In this document: positions 39,411-47,091 of the stretch, in pieces | How positions within the stretch are numbered: the first letter of the stretch is position 1 | Layout: every line of letters starts with the position of its first letter | Source of the DNA: an uncultured Phycisphaerales bacterium | Lineage (GTDB): Bacteria; Planctomycetota; Phycisphaerae; Phycisphaerales; UBA1924 | Reading direction: 5' to 3' | Length of the DNA: 64,000 nt | NCBI GenBank assembly: GCA_937871915.1 | Contig: CALMPG010000187.1 | Span: 1 to 64,000 of the forward strand | The notes under the pieces: generated by a model | Database searches by the model: none | What the model saw: only the letters and a program-made list of their open reading frames with translations | Told to the model about the DNA's origin: nothing | Translations under genes and position numbers: made by a program

Positions 39411-39968
39411 ATGGCCAAGCGTCGTTCCAAGCGTACCTCCTCCGCCCGCAAGACGCGAGGCGCCCTTTCACTGGCTCCGCGAAACAAAGCAGGGTTTCGA
39501 CACACCCCACCCCCCATCGAAGTCATCGCTCGTGGCTGCCTTGTGGAGGAATCCCGGGTCCTGCTGTGCAGGAATCTGAAGCACGGATACCTGTTTCTTC
39601 CCGGCGGACATGTCGAGTTTGGAGAATCGGCCGCGGTCGCCGTCGCACGCGAGTTTCTTGAGGAGTCCGGCCTGGTCGTTCGCGTGCGGGAACTCGCCCT
39701 CGCCAGCGAGGGGGTGTTTACCACGAAAAAACACCTCCACCACGAGGTGAACCTTGTGTTCCTTGTGGAACGTCCAGGCGCGGCGTCAAAGCCCGGCCGG
39801 CCATCCGGCGTCAAGAGCCGCGAAGCTCACATCGCCTTCGAGTGGATCGAACTTTCGGCGGTCGTGGACTTTGATATTCGCCCGACCGCCGCCAAGGCCT
39901 GGCTGGCGACACTTGTCGGCACGGATCGCAATCCAATCGAGTGGGTGTCCGAAATCCCCAAGGCGTGA
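39411..39968 (+). CDS. Nudix hydrolase
   Basis: The 185-residue protein has a Lys/Arg-rich N-terminus (about 1-25) and a Nudix fold with a full Nudix box ('GGHVEFGE...REFLEESGL'). The chain ends 'WVSEIPKA'. By family it hydrolyses an X-linked nucleoside diphosphate. The substrate cannot be told. It is divergent from parB. No clear Shine-Dalgarno sequence is seen. The start is chosen at the ATG before the basic segment, and the frame upstream is less protein-like. Confidence 0.82.
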   Translation: MAKRRSKRTSSARKTRGALSLAPRNKAGFRHTPPPIEVIARGCLVEESRVLLCRNLKHGYLFLPGGHVEFGESAAVAVAREFLEESGLVVRVRELALASEGVFTTKKHLHHEVNLVFLVERPGAASKPGRPSGVKSREAHIAFEWIELSAVVDFDIRPTAAKAWLATLVGTDRNPIEWVSEIPKA

Positions 39969-39988
39969 AGTGGAGAGGGCCAGGGAGC

Positions 39989-40002
39989 GTTCCACGCGGA
40001 AC
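39989..40002. promoter_or_regulatory. parS-like site
   Basis: GTTCCACGCGGAAC differs at one central position from GTTCCACGTGGAAC, a well-known parS form. The arms GTTCC/GGAAC are a perfect inverted repeat. It is intergenic and lies about 0.66 kb from the parB start. Confidence 0.55.
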
Positions 40003-40196
40003 GAGCGCCAGGACCGGCCCGGGAGGTGGTGGTGGGGGGGGGGGCCACGTCCGATCACGGCCGCTCCTCGTGCCTTGGCGGATGCACAGACGGCACAACA
40101 TGCACCGTGGAGCCATGTGCTTCCAGGATTGGTGGTCCGAGGTGCTCGCGCCCCGCACGCATGCCGATGGCAGCGGAGTCCCAAGGGGCCCGCTCC

Positions 40197-41090
40197 ATGG
40201 TCGAATCCCAGACCGACTCTCACAGGTCCCCGTCAGCACGCCCGGAGCGTCGGGAGCCCGATGCCGGCCCAGACCACACCCCGGCGGCCCCGGACCTCCG
40301 CGTCCTCGACCTGCACCTGGAGCGACTCAATCGCTTGGCAAGCATGGGCGCCGTCACCGGCATGATCGCCCACGAGTTCAACAACATCCTCACCCCGATC
40401 ATGTCCTACGCCCAGATGGCCCTGGAAGAGCCCGAGAATCGCGAGCTCTCGGTCAAGGCGCTCCGGCGCACCATGGCCGGCGCCGAGCGGGCGGCCAAGA
40501 TCGCCGACGCGATCCTGAACTTCGTCCGCGAGGATTCCGGGCCGATACGACCCTCCCACTGCAAGGTCGCCGCAGTCGTGGCCGAGTCCGCGGCATGCCT
40601 GGCAGGCCGAACCACCGACGTCGGAGGACGCCTCACGATCCGCGTTCCCGATGGAATGGAAGCCGCCATCGAGGGAGCGCGTCTGCAGCAGGTGCTCGTC
40701 AATCTCATCCTCAACGCTCGCGCGGCCATGGGGGATCGCGAACGCGACATGGAAATCGCCGCGACCGAGTGCCCACTGCCCCCGAACAGCCCCGCCGGCG
40801 CCGCCGATAGCCGACGCTGTTCCTCATGGAACCAGGCCGAGCACCCGACACTTCGAGGCCCCTGGATCGTGATCACCGTTCGTGATCGCGGTCCCGGGAT
40901 GGGCGCCGAACAACTCGACGCATTGTTCACGCCCTTTCGGTCCGGCTCGGATCCGGCGTTCCACCGCGGCACCGGGCTGGGCATGACCGTGTCGCGACGG
41001 CTCATCGAAGCAGCGGGGGGGTGGCTCGTCGTGGAATCCGAACAGGGCCGCGGAACGACCGTCTACATCGTGCTCCCCGCGCGATGCTGA
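40197..41090 (+). CDS. Soluble histidine kinase (NtrB-like)
   Basis: The 297-residue protein has no membrane segment. After a disordered Pro/Arg-rich start it has the dimerisation helix with H59 in 'MIAHEFNNILTPIMSYAQMALE', the N-box 'NLILNARAAMGD', 'VRDRGPGMGAEQLDALFTPF' and 'GTGLGMTVSRRLIEAAGG'. It probably serves a cytoplasmic signalling path, and no response regulator is adjacent. The ATG at 40197 is chosen because AAGGGG precedes it. An ATG 36 nt upstream in the same frame is an alternative. It is convergent with the LOG gene. Confidence 0.85.
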   Translation: MVESQTDSHRSPSARPERREPDAGPDHTPAAPDLRVLDLHLERLNRLASMGAVTGMIAHEFNNILTPIMSYAQMALEEPENRELSVKALRRTMAGAERAAKIADAILNFVREDSGPIRPSHCKVAAVVAESAACLAGRTTDVGGRLTIRVPDGMEAAIEGARLQQVLVNLILNARAAMGDRERDMEIAATECPLPPNSPAGAADSRRCSSWNQAEHPTLRGPWIVITVRDRGPGMGAEQLDALFTPFRSGSDPAFHRGTGLGMTVSRRLIEAAGGWLVVESEQGRGTTVYIVLPARC

Positions 41091-41119
41091 ACAAGGTAGA
41101 AATACCTAACAAAATACGT

Positions 41120-42016
41120 TCATTTGGGTTCCGCCGAGCCGATCGGCGATACCACGGGGGCTGCCCTCTCGCCCGCCCAGCGTTGTGGCCGCCGAGCGGC
41201 CTTGCGGGCCCACTCAAAGCCGAAGTTGCGTTGCGCGGCGTCGGTGATCCGATCCACCACCTCCTCCGGCGAGTCGGTGCAGATCAGCAGCCCGACATCC
41301 TCCGGGCTGATGGTGCGCTCCATCACCATGCGCTCCCGAAGAAAATCGATCAGCGGCTGCCAGAAGTCCGTGCCCACCAGCACCACCGGAAAATCGCGGA
41401 TCTTCCCCGTCTGGATCAGCGTCACCGCCTCGAACAACTCGTCCATCGTCCCAAACCCCCCGGGCATGACGACGAACGCGTACGAGTACTTGACGAGCAT
41501 CACCTTCCGCACGAAGAAGTAGCGAAACTCCACGAACCGATCCACGTACGAGTTGGGCTGCTGCTCCATCGGCAGCTCGATGTTGAGCCCGATCGACGGA
41601 CCCCCCGCGTCCCGGGCCCCGCGATTGGCCGCCTCCATGATCCCCGGCCCGCCCCCCGTGAGAATCGTGAACCCGACCCGGCTGAGCCTCGCCGAGATGT
41701 CCCGCGCCATCGAGTAGTACCGGTGGTCTTCCTTGAATCGCGCCGAGCCGAACACCGTCACGCACGGCCCGACGAAGTGCAACGAGCGAAACCCCTTGAT
41801 GAACTCGATCGCGATGCGGACGACGCGAAACAGCTCGAACCGCCGCGTCTTCGGCCCCTCGAGAAACTCGCCTTCCTCCACGTTGCGCGTGGATTTTCCC
41901 CACCTTCGCCCGTTGGGGTCGGCCGGAGTCATCGGCGGGCCCTCGTCGAGGATGAACCTCGGGCGTTGCCGGGGTTCTCCTGCCTGCGGTCGATCGTCGT
42001 TCGATTCCGGGTTCAT
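41120..42016 (-). CDS. LOG family protein (TIGR00730-like)
   Basis: The 298-residue protein has the two LOG motifs, 'GGGPGIMEAANRGA' and 'PGGFGTMDELFE', in a Rossmann-like fold. It also has 'CVTVFGSARFKEDHRYY' early in the domain. Members act as cytokinin riboside 5'-monophosphate phosphoribohydrolases or as nucleotide-processing enzymes. The N-terminal 80 residues are a polar extension. The start is divergent from the 42066 gene, with only 49 bp between the two start codons. TACAGT lies 10 nt before this ATG. Confidence 0.9.
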   Translation of the reverse strand: MNPESNDDRPQAGEPRQRPRFILDEGPPMTPADPNGRRWGKSTRNVEEGEFLEGPKTRRFELFRVVRIAIEFIKGFRSLHFVGPCVTVFGSARFKEDHRYYSMARDISARLSRVGFTILTGGGPGIMEAANRGARDAGGPSIGLNIELPMEQQPNSYVDRFVEFRYFFVRKVMLVKYSYAFVVMPGGFGTMDELFEAVTLIQTGKIRDFPVVLVGTDFWQPLIDFLRERMVMERTISPEDVGLLICTDSPEEVVDRITDAAQRNFGFEWARKAARRPQRWAGERAAPVVSPIGSAEPK

Positions 42017-42065
42017 CGTGCCGGGAACTGTAGGTGGAGCGCCCACGCCGTCCGTAGGATCCGCC

Positions 42066-42545
42066 ATGAGCGGCGAGCACGAAAGAACAGTTGCCGTGGC
42101 GGTCACGCCCACCGTCTTCCTCGCCGAGACCATCGCCGCCTCGCTCCGCGAGCGAGGCATCGACGCCCGCGTTCTCGACGACGCGGCGACCGGCACATGG
42201 GGAATGCCCATGGGCCCGGGCAACGGCGTCAGGGTCGTCGTCCTCGAGCGAGACAAGGAGGGCGCCGAGCTCGCCCTCGCCGACGTGCGCGCGGAATCCC
42301 AGAGCATCGACTGGGACGCCGTGGACACCGGCGGCCCGCCGGAGGCCCATCGCCTCGTGCAGGCCTCCAAGGCCCGCCGATGGGTCTGGACCGTCTCCAT
42401 GCTCATGGTCCCCATCGGCCTGTTCGTGCTCGCCTACGGCGTCGATCGCGCCGACCCCTACATCAAGACGGTCGGCGGCACGCTCCTGCTCGCCTCCATG
42501 GTCCTCGTGGCGTACCAGTTGTTCCCGGAGCGCCGGGGAACGTAA
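42066..42545 (+). CDS. DUF2007-like domain protein with two membrane segments
   Basis: The N-terminal 80 residues of this 159-residue protein ('TPTVFLAETIAASLRERGIDARVLDDAATG...GVRVVVLERDKEGAELALADVR') resemble the DUF2007 'signal-transducing' fold that often precedes zinc ribbons. The C-terminal part has two membrane segments (about 103-123 and 132-150). TAGGAT lies 5 nt before the ATG without a Shine-Dalgarno sequence. The function is unknown. Confidence 0.75.
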   Translation: MSGEHERTVAVAVTPTVFLAETIAASLRERGIDARVLDDAATGTWGMPMGPGNGVRVVVLERDKEGAELALADVRAESQSIDWDAVDTGGPPEAHRLVQASKARRWVWTVSMLMVPIGLFVLAYGVDRADPYIKTVGGTLLLASMVLVAYQLFPERRGT

Positions 42546-42641
42546 GCCCGCCGCAAAGATCCCCCGCCAACTTGCGTCGCCTTGCGAACCTCACCGAGAA
42601 ACCGACGGGCGCGAAACCGCCCCGCGTCGTGTCGGAATGAC

Positions 42642-43802
42642 ATGGCGATGACATGGACGGTCACATCCATCCTGGTCCTCGGAGCCGCCGCCGGCATCGG
42701 CTCGCTCTCGCTCCTCGCCGCCGTCGTGCTCTGCTCGGGCCGATGGCTCGTGCGCGAAAACCGCGTCGGGGCCACCGGCCAGCGATGCCCGTGCTGCGGC
42801 TACTCCACCCAGGGCCTCGAGGACGCCCGCTGTCCCGAGTGCGGCCTGACGTTCCAGGCCTCGTGGGTCCGGGCCGTGCGCCGCCGCCGAATCGCTCTGA
42901 CCGCGGTGGGGGGGGCCCTCGGTCTCGTGGCAATCGCATCCATTCCCCTCGCGGACGCCGCCCGCTTCGGCGCGGCCCACGCCGCGCCTTCCCTCGTCCT
43001 CGTCCACGTCCTGCGCCTGGCACCCGCCTGGCACGGGGCCATCACCAGGGAGTTGCAGGCCCGTTCCGACGCCGGGCAGCTCAGCGCCTCCACCAGCGCG
43101 GCCCTGGCGCGGGCGTGCGCGGACCTGGTGCGCACCCAGAGAGATCCCGCGGCGCGCCGCGCCGCCGCGTGGCTCCTCGCACGCGTGGCCGTCCATGCCC
43201 AGGCCGACGCCCTGAGGATGATGGTCGAGGATCGAGACGCGGCCGTGCGGGCCGACGGCGTCGAGGCCATGCGCCTGTCGGGCGCGGCGTCGGGTGCGGG
43301 CGCATCGGAACGACTCAACCGCCTCGTCGTGGAGGACGCCAGCGCCATCGTCCGCAAACGCGCCATCGACGCCATGCGGTACCTCGGCGACGACAGCCCA
43401 CGGGCCCGCTCCACCATGCTCCTCGCCCTCGAAGACCCGATCGACGGCGTGCGCGAGCGGGCCCTGCTGGCCCTGAGCGAGTCCCGCTCGCCCTCGGCCG
43501 ACGCGGTCCGGGCCGTGAACGCCATGACCGGCGATGTCAGCGAGGACGTGCGCCAGGCCGCGGCCCTCACCCTGGGCCGAATGGCGGCGTGCCAACCCGA
43601 CGCCATCGACGCCCTGTCGAACTCGCTCAACGACACCTCGCCCCTGGTCCGGGCCTGCGCCGCCATCGCCCTCGGCGAGGTCGGGCGAGGCGGCACGTGC
43701 CCCGCGTGGGTCCTGCCGCGCCTGCTCGGCGCTGCGCTGAGCGACGAGGACGAGTCCGTGCGGCACATCGCCCTCAGCGCGATCCGCGGGATGAGGGGCT
43801 GA
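42642..43802 (+). CDS. Membrane-anchored zinc-ribbon and HEAT-repeat protein
   Basis: The 386-residue protein begins with a membrane segment (about 8-32), then a zinc ribbon 'CPCCGYSTQGLEDARCPECGLTF', a second membrane segment (about 83-103) and a series of alpha-helical HEAT-like repeats of about 30 residues to the end, for example 'VRERALLALSESRSPSADAVRAV', 'VRQAAALTLGRMAACQPDAI', 'VRACAAIALGEVG' and 'VRHIALSAIRGM'. HEAT repeats usually bind other proteins. The ribbon matches those in the 4.2 kb and 35.3 kb proteins. It begins 97 bp after the DUF2007-like gene. A specific role cannot be assigned. Confidence 0.8.
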   Translation: MAMTWTVTSILVLGAAAGIGSLSLLAAVVLCSGRWLVRENRVGATGQRCPCCGYSTQGLEDARCPECGLTFQASWVRAVRRRRIALTAVGGALGLVAIASIPLADAARFGAAHAAPSLVLVHVLRLAPAWHGAITRELQARSDAGQLSASTSAALARACADLVRTQRDPAARRAAAWLLARVAVHAQADALRMMVEDRDAAVRADGVEAMRLSGAASGAGASERLNRLVVEDASAIVRKRAIDAMRYLGDDSPRARSTMLLALEDPIDGVRERALLALSESRSPSADAVRAVNAMTGDVSEDVRQAAALTLGRMAACQPDAIDALSNSLNDTSPLVRACAAIALGEVGRGGTCPAWVLPRLLGAALSDEDESVRHIALSAIRGMRG

Positions 43803-43848
43803 GGCACGGGCTACCAAGAGCGTCACAGGCCGGCGCGCCGGGGGTCCC

Positions 43849-43854
43849 TAAACT
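43849..43854 (+). promoter_or_regulatory. Putative -10 (TAAACT), uvrC
   Basis: TAAACT lies 5 nt before the GTG start of uvrC. It would place the transcript start on or next to the start codon. Confidence 0.45.
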
Positions 43855-43859
43855 TCTGT

Positions 43860-45329
43860 GTGCCCCAAGACGCCGATGTGCACCACGAGCAACCCCGCGA
43901 AGGGGTCGTCGCGAAGCCGGATGCGCTCCCCGAGTGGGGGGGCGAGACCCGGACCGATCGCCTCGCGCGCCTGCTCCGCAAGGCCCGCGCCCTCGCCGAC
44001 GCCCCGGGCGTCTACCTGATGAAGGACCACAAGGGCGTCGTGCTCTACGTCGGCAAGGCCTCGCGTCTCCCCGATCGTGTGTCGAGCTACTTCGTTCCGA
44101 GCGCCGACCTCGGCCCCAAGAAGGCCCCCATGCTCGACCTCGTCCACGACTTCGAGCACCTCGAGTGCGAGGGCGAGTGGGAGGCCCTCCTCACCGAGGC
44201 CCGCCTGATCAAGGACATCCGCCCCCGCTTCAACGCCCGCCTCACCGACGACAAGACCTTCCCGTACCTCGTCGTCACCATGCGCGAGGACTTCCCGCGC
44301 GTCATGATCACCCGCGACCTGACCGACCCGCTCGTGAAGGGCGCGAGGGTCTTCGGCCCCTTCACCTCTCCCGGCTCGCTCCGCGAGGCCATGACCCTCC
44401 TCCAGCGCGTCTTCAAGTTCCGGACCTGCAGCCTCGACATCGTCGAGGGCGACCCCAAGAACCGCTACTTCCGACCCTGCATCCTCCACAGCATCGGCCA
44501 GTGCACCGCCCCCTGCGCCGACAAGATCGCCCGCGAGCCCTACTTCCTCGACGCCCAGCGATTCGTCAAGTTCATCGAGAGCAAGCGCAGCGTCATGCTC
44601 CGCGAGATGCGCGCCGAGATGGACTCCGCCGCCGCCGCCATGGAGTACGAGAAGGCCGCCGCCCTCCGCGACCAGATCCGCGCCGTCGAGCGCCTCGACG
44701 AGCGGGCCAAGGGGGGCACACGCCCGGGGCGCGACGGCGACACCAGCTGGCAGCCCGAGGCCGAGATGGCCCTCGTCGAGCCCCGCAAGGCCCTCGAGAG
44801 CCTCCGCAAGACCCTCGCCCTCGACGCCCCCATCCGCTGCATCGAGGCCATCGACATCGCCCACCTCCAGGGCGGCGAGACCGTCGGCAGCAAGGTCTGC
44901 TTCGTCGATGGCCGCCCCCTCAAGAACGAGTACCGCCGCTATCGCATCAAGGCGGCCGGGGTCAACGACGCGGCGTCCCCGTCCATCAACGACGACTACG
45001 CCTCCATCCGCGAGGTCGTCGGCCGTCGCTACCGCGAGGCCGGCGAGGGCCACGAGCTCTACCCGGACGTCATCGTCATCGACGGCGGCCTCGGCCAGCT
45101 GCACGCCGCCATGGAAGCCCTCGCCCTCATGGACGCCAAGCCCCCCATGGTCATCTCGCTGGCCAAGAAGGAAGAGATCATCTACGTGCAGCAGCGGGCC
45201 GAGCCCATCCGCCTCGGGCGCGAGAACCTCGGCCTCCGCCTCGTCCAGGCCATCCGCGACGAGGCCCACCGCTTCGCCCAGCACTACCACCACGTGCTGA
45301 GAAGGAAGAAGACGCTGGAGGAGGACTGA
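43860..45329 (+). CDS. uvrC: Excinuclease UvrC, short form lacking the C-terminal HhH domain
   Basis: In nucleotide excision repair UvrC makes both incisions around a lesion. The 489-residue protein has the GIY-YIG nuclease ('APGVYLMKDHKGVVLYVGKA', about 50-70), a Cys-rich stretch ('RPCILHSIGQCTAPC'), the UVR helix pair that binds UvrB ('AMEYEKAAALRDQIRAVE', about 260-278), and an RNase H-like second nuclease ('IEAIDIAHLQGGE...', 'VIVIDGGLGQLHAA', 'DEAHRFAQHYHH'). It stops right after this nuclease, about 100 residues earlier than usual, so the (HhH)2 DNA-binding domain is missing. The GTG start is inferred from the adjacent promoter-like TAAACT. Confidence 0.92.
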   Translation: MPQDADVHHEQPREGVVAKPDALPEWGGETRTDRLARLLRKARALADAPGVYLMKDHKGVVLYVGKASRLPDRVSSYFVPSADLGPKKAPMLDLVHDFEHLECEGEWEALLTEARLIKDIRPRFNARLTDDKTFPYLVVTMREDFPRVMITRDLTDPLVKGARVFGPFTSPGSLREAMTLLQRVFKFRTCSLDIVEGDPKNRYFRPCILHSIGQCTAPCADKIAREPYFLDAQRFVKFIESKRSVMLREMRAEMDSAAAAMEYEKAAALRDQIRAVERLDERAKGGTRPGRDGDTSWQPEAEMALVEPRKALESLRKTLALDAPIRCIEAIDIAHLQGGETVGSKVCFVDGRPLKNEYRRYRIKAAGVNDAASPSINDDYASIREVVGRRYREAGEGHELYPDVIVIDGGLGQLHAAMEALALMDAKPPMVISLAKKEEIIYVQQRAEPIRLGRENLGLRLVQAIRDEAHRFAQHYHHVLRRKKTLEED

Positions 45330-45338
45330 GGCGGAACC

Positions 45339-45382
45339 GGCGAGGCGTGCGCCCATGGACGCCACGCGAGACGCGCCTCGCC
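45339..45382. terminator. Hairpin between convergent uvrC and SGNH genes
   Basis: A 9-bp stem (GGCGAGGCG / CGCCTCGCC) with a long loop lies in the 95-bp gap. No T run follows on either strand, so it is only a possible bidirectional terminator. Confidence 0.35.
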
Positions 45383-45424
45383 ACGCAGGCCCGAGTGCCG
45401 AGCGCGGGCCCATCGCCCGCCGCC

Positions 45425-46951
45425 TCAGGAACACCCCGCAAACCACGCGTTGAGAAAGTCGAAAATGTCCTGCACCCCGAGCGTGCCGGAGTAGTCAAAG
45501 TCCGCGTCGATGCTCCCCGCGAGCCACGCGTTCAGAAAGCCGAAAATATCGGCGACCCCAAGCTCGTGGTTGCCGTCGTAGTCGCCCGGACAGAGCGCCA
45601 GATCGATGGCGCGGATCGTGGCGTCGGCCCAGGTCTGGAAGCCAAGGGGGGAGAGGTGATACGGATCGCCGTTGAGCAGGAAGCCGCGAACGGCGAACTC
45701 CTGAGGGGTGGACAGCATGTTCCCCGCAACGGTGAACACCTGCGGATCGCTCCCCGCGATCGCCCTCCACCCCTGCTCGTAGCCGAGCTGTGGCAGGCCC
45801 GTATCCGCGCGTGGGTGGTAGGGACCAAGGAGGAAGAACAGGTTCGCCGGATCGCGCCCGGACTCAACCCAACGGGCCCGGAGCCAGCTGATGATGCCGC
45901 GCGTGTTGTCCTCCTGCCCCGCGGACGAACTCGAGGGCAGCCCGGAGATCGGGCCGAGCGATGGCCGGCTGTCGGCGGCGTCGTTCCCCCCGTGCATGAC
46001 GTGCACCAGCAGCACCGCCTCCGCGTCTTGCAGGCGCGTGGCCTGGCGCATCCACTCGTGCATGGCGGTGACGTTGCGATCCGATTCGTAGAACGTCTGC
46101 AGCACCCCGCGGGCCGACTGCGAGCCCGCGGCCCACATGGGCGAGTACGCGACGCCGGTGGCCCGGTCCACGCGCTCGACTCGGTGATAGACCGGAAGCA
46201 GCGGGCCGACGCTCGAACGCTGGTTCTGCGCATCGCCGGGAACAATGAAGATGCCGTCGGGCGAGCGCGTGCCCGCCGGGATGTCGAACTCCAGGTCCCG
46301 CATGCCCGGCGTTGCCGCCGGCGCTGCCTGATATCCAAAGAAGTTGACGTACGGGTTGTTGGGAAACGGCGACCGGATCGATATCGCGTACGAGCCCCCC
46401 GGAAGCGAGTAGTCCGACAGGTGGTACCGAAGGTGCGATTCGATGCCGATGGGATGGGTCGGCCGCAGCACAAGCCCCGCGTTGTACGTGAACCCCGTCT
46501 CGACGCCCCCCGGCAGAAACGCGTAGCCGGTGGGGAAACTCAGCGAGGTGAAGAAATACTGCTCGGCCGCCGCCGGCGCGCCCGCCTGCAGAAACGGCCC
46601 GAACTGGAACGTCGCGCTCGAGAGCACCTCCGGCGTCCACACCCCCTGGCCCGAGAAGGGATCGACCCGCGAGGCGTACATCCCGAACCTCGCGGCAAAC
46701 GCCCGCCCCATCGCGTCCTCGTGGCCGGTGGACGCCGACAGACGCGTGTTGCTGTCGCCGATGATCGCGATGTCCACCCGCCGCGTCGTCGCCAGGCGCA
46801 CGAACCTCGCCGCGGCGTCCACCCCCGTGACGGCGAAGCGGTTGGGGTTGGCGATGGTGGGAGGGACCGGGCTTCCCAGCGGCTGCGCGTCGGCCAGCGC
46901 CGCGGGAACGCCCGCGGCCAGCACGCAAAGGACTCGGAGTGCGGTGTTCAT
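45425..46951 (-). CDS. Secreted SGNH/GDSL-type hydrolase with dockerin-like C-terminus
   Basis: The 508-residue protein has a signal peptide (cleavage about A20-22) and an SGNH layout: block I with S67 in 'IAIIGDSNTRL', a 'HGGNDA' block, and the late Asp/His pair in 'GDPYHLSPLGFQTWAD'. These mark an esterase/acylhydrolase fold. The middle part (about 90-290) is a long insertion rich in aromatic and Pro residues. The end has two calcium-loop repeats, 'DYDGNHELGVADIFGFLNAW' and 'DFDYSGTLGVQDIFDFLNAW', ending 'FAGCS'. The same kind of tail is on the subtilase at 20.5 kb. It may be an extracellular polysaccharide or lipid esterase. Confidence 0.8.
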   Translation of the reverse strand: MNTALRVLCVLAAGVPAALADAQPLGSPVPPTIANPNRFAVTGVDAAARFVRLATTRRVDIAIIGDSNTRLSASTGHEDAMGRAFAARFGMYASRVDPFSGQGVWTPEVLSSATFQFGPFLQAGAPAAAEQYFFTSLSFPTGYAFLPGGVETGFTYNAGLVLRPTHPIGIESHLRYHLSDYSLPGGSYAISIRSPFPNNPYVNFFGYQAAPAATPGMRDLEFDIPAGTRSPDGIFIVPGDAQNQRSSVGPLLPVYHRVERVDRATGVAYSPMWAAGSQSARGVLQTFYESDRNVTAMHEWMRQATRLQDAEAVLLVHVMHGGNDAADSRPSLGPISGLPSSSSAGQEDNTRGIISWLRARWVESGRDPANLFFLLGPYHPRADTGLPQLGYEQGWRAIAGSDPQVFTVAGNMLSTPQEFAVRGFLLNGDPYHLSPLGFQTWADATIRAIDLALCPGDYDGNHELGVADIFGFLNAWLAGSIDADFDYSGTLGVQDIFDFLNAWFAGCS

Positions 46952-47091
46952 GCGGGGGCGTCAGGGATGCGATTGTGCCATGTCTAGTTTCGCACGCGAA
47001 GGCCTCGCGTGCCACGAAAAACCGTTCGCTCGGGGGAATCGGACCCCGACCCGGCCGACGGAACATGGAGAGTGTGTGCCGTTTGAGAGGT

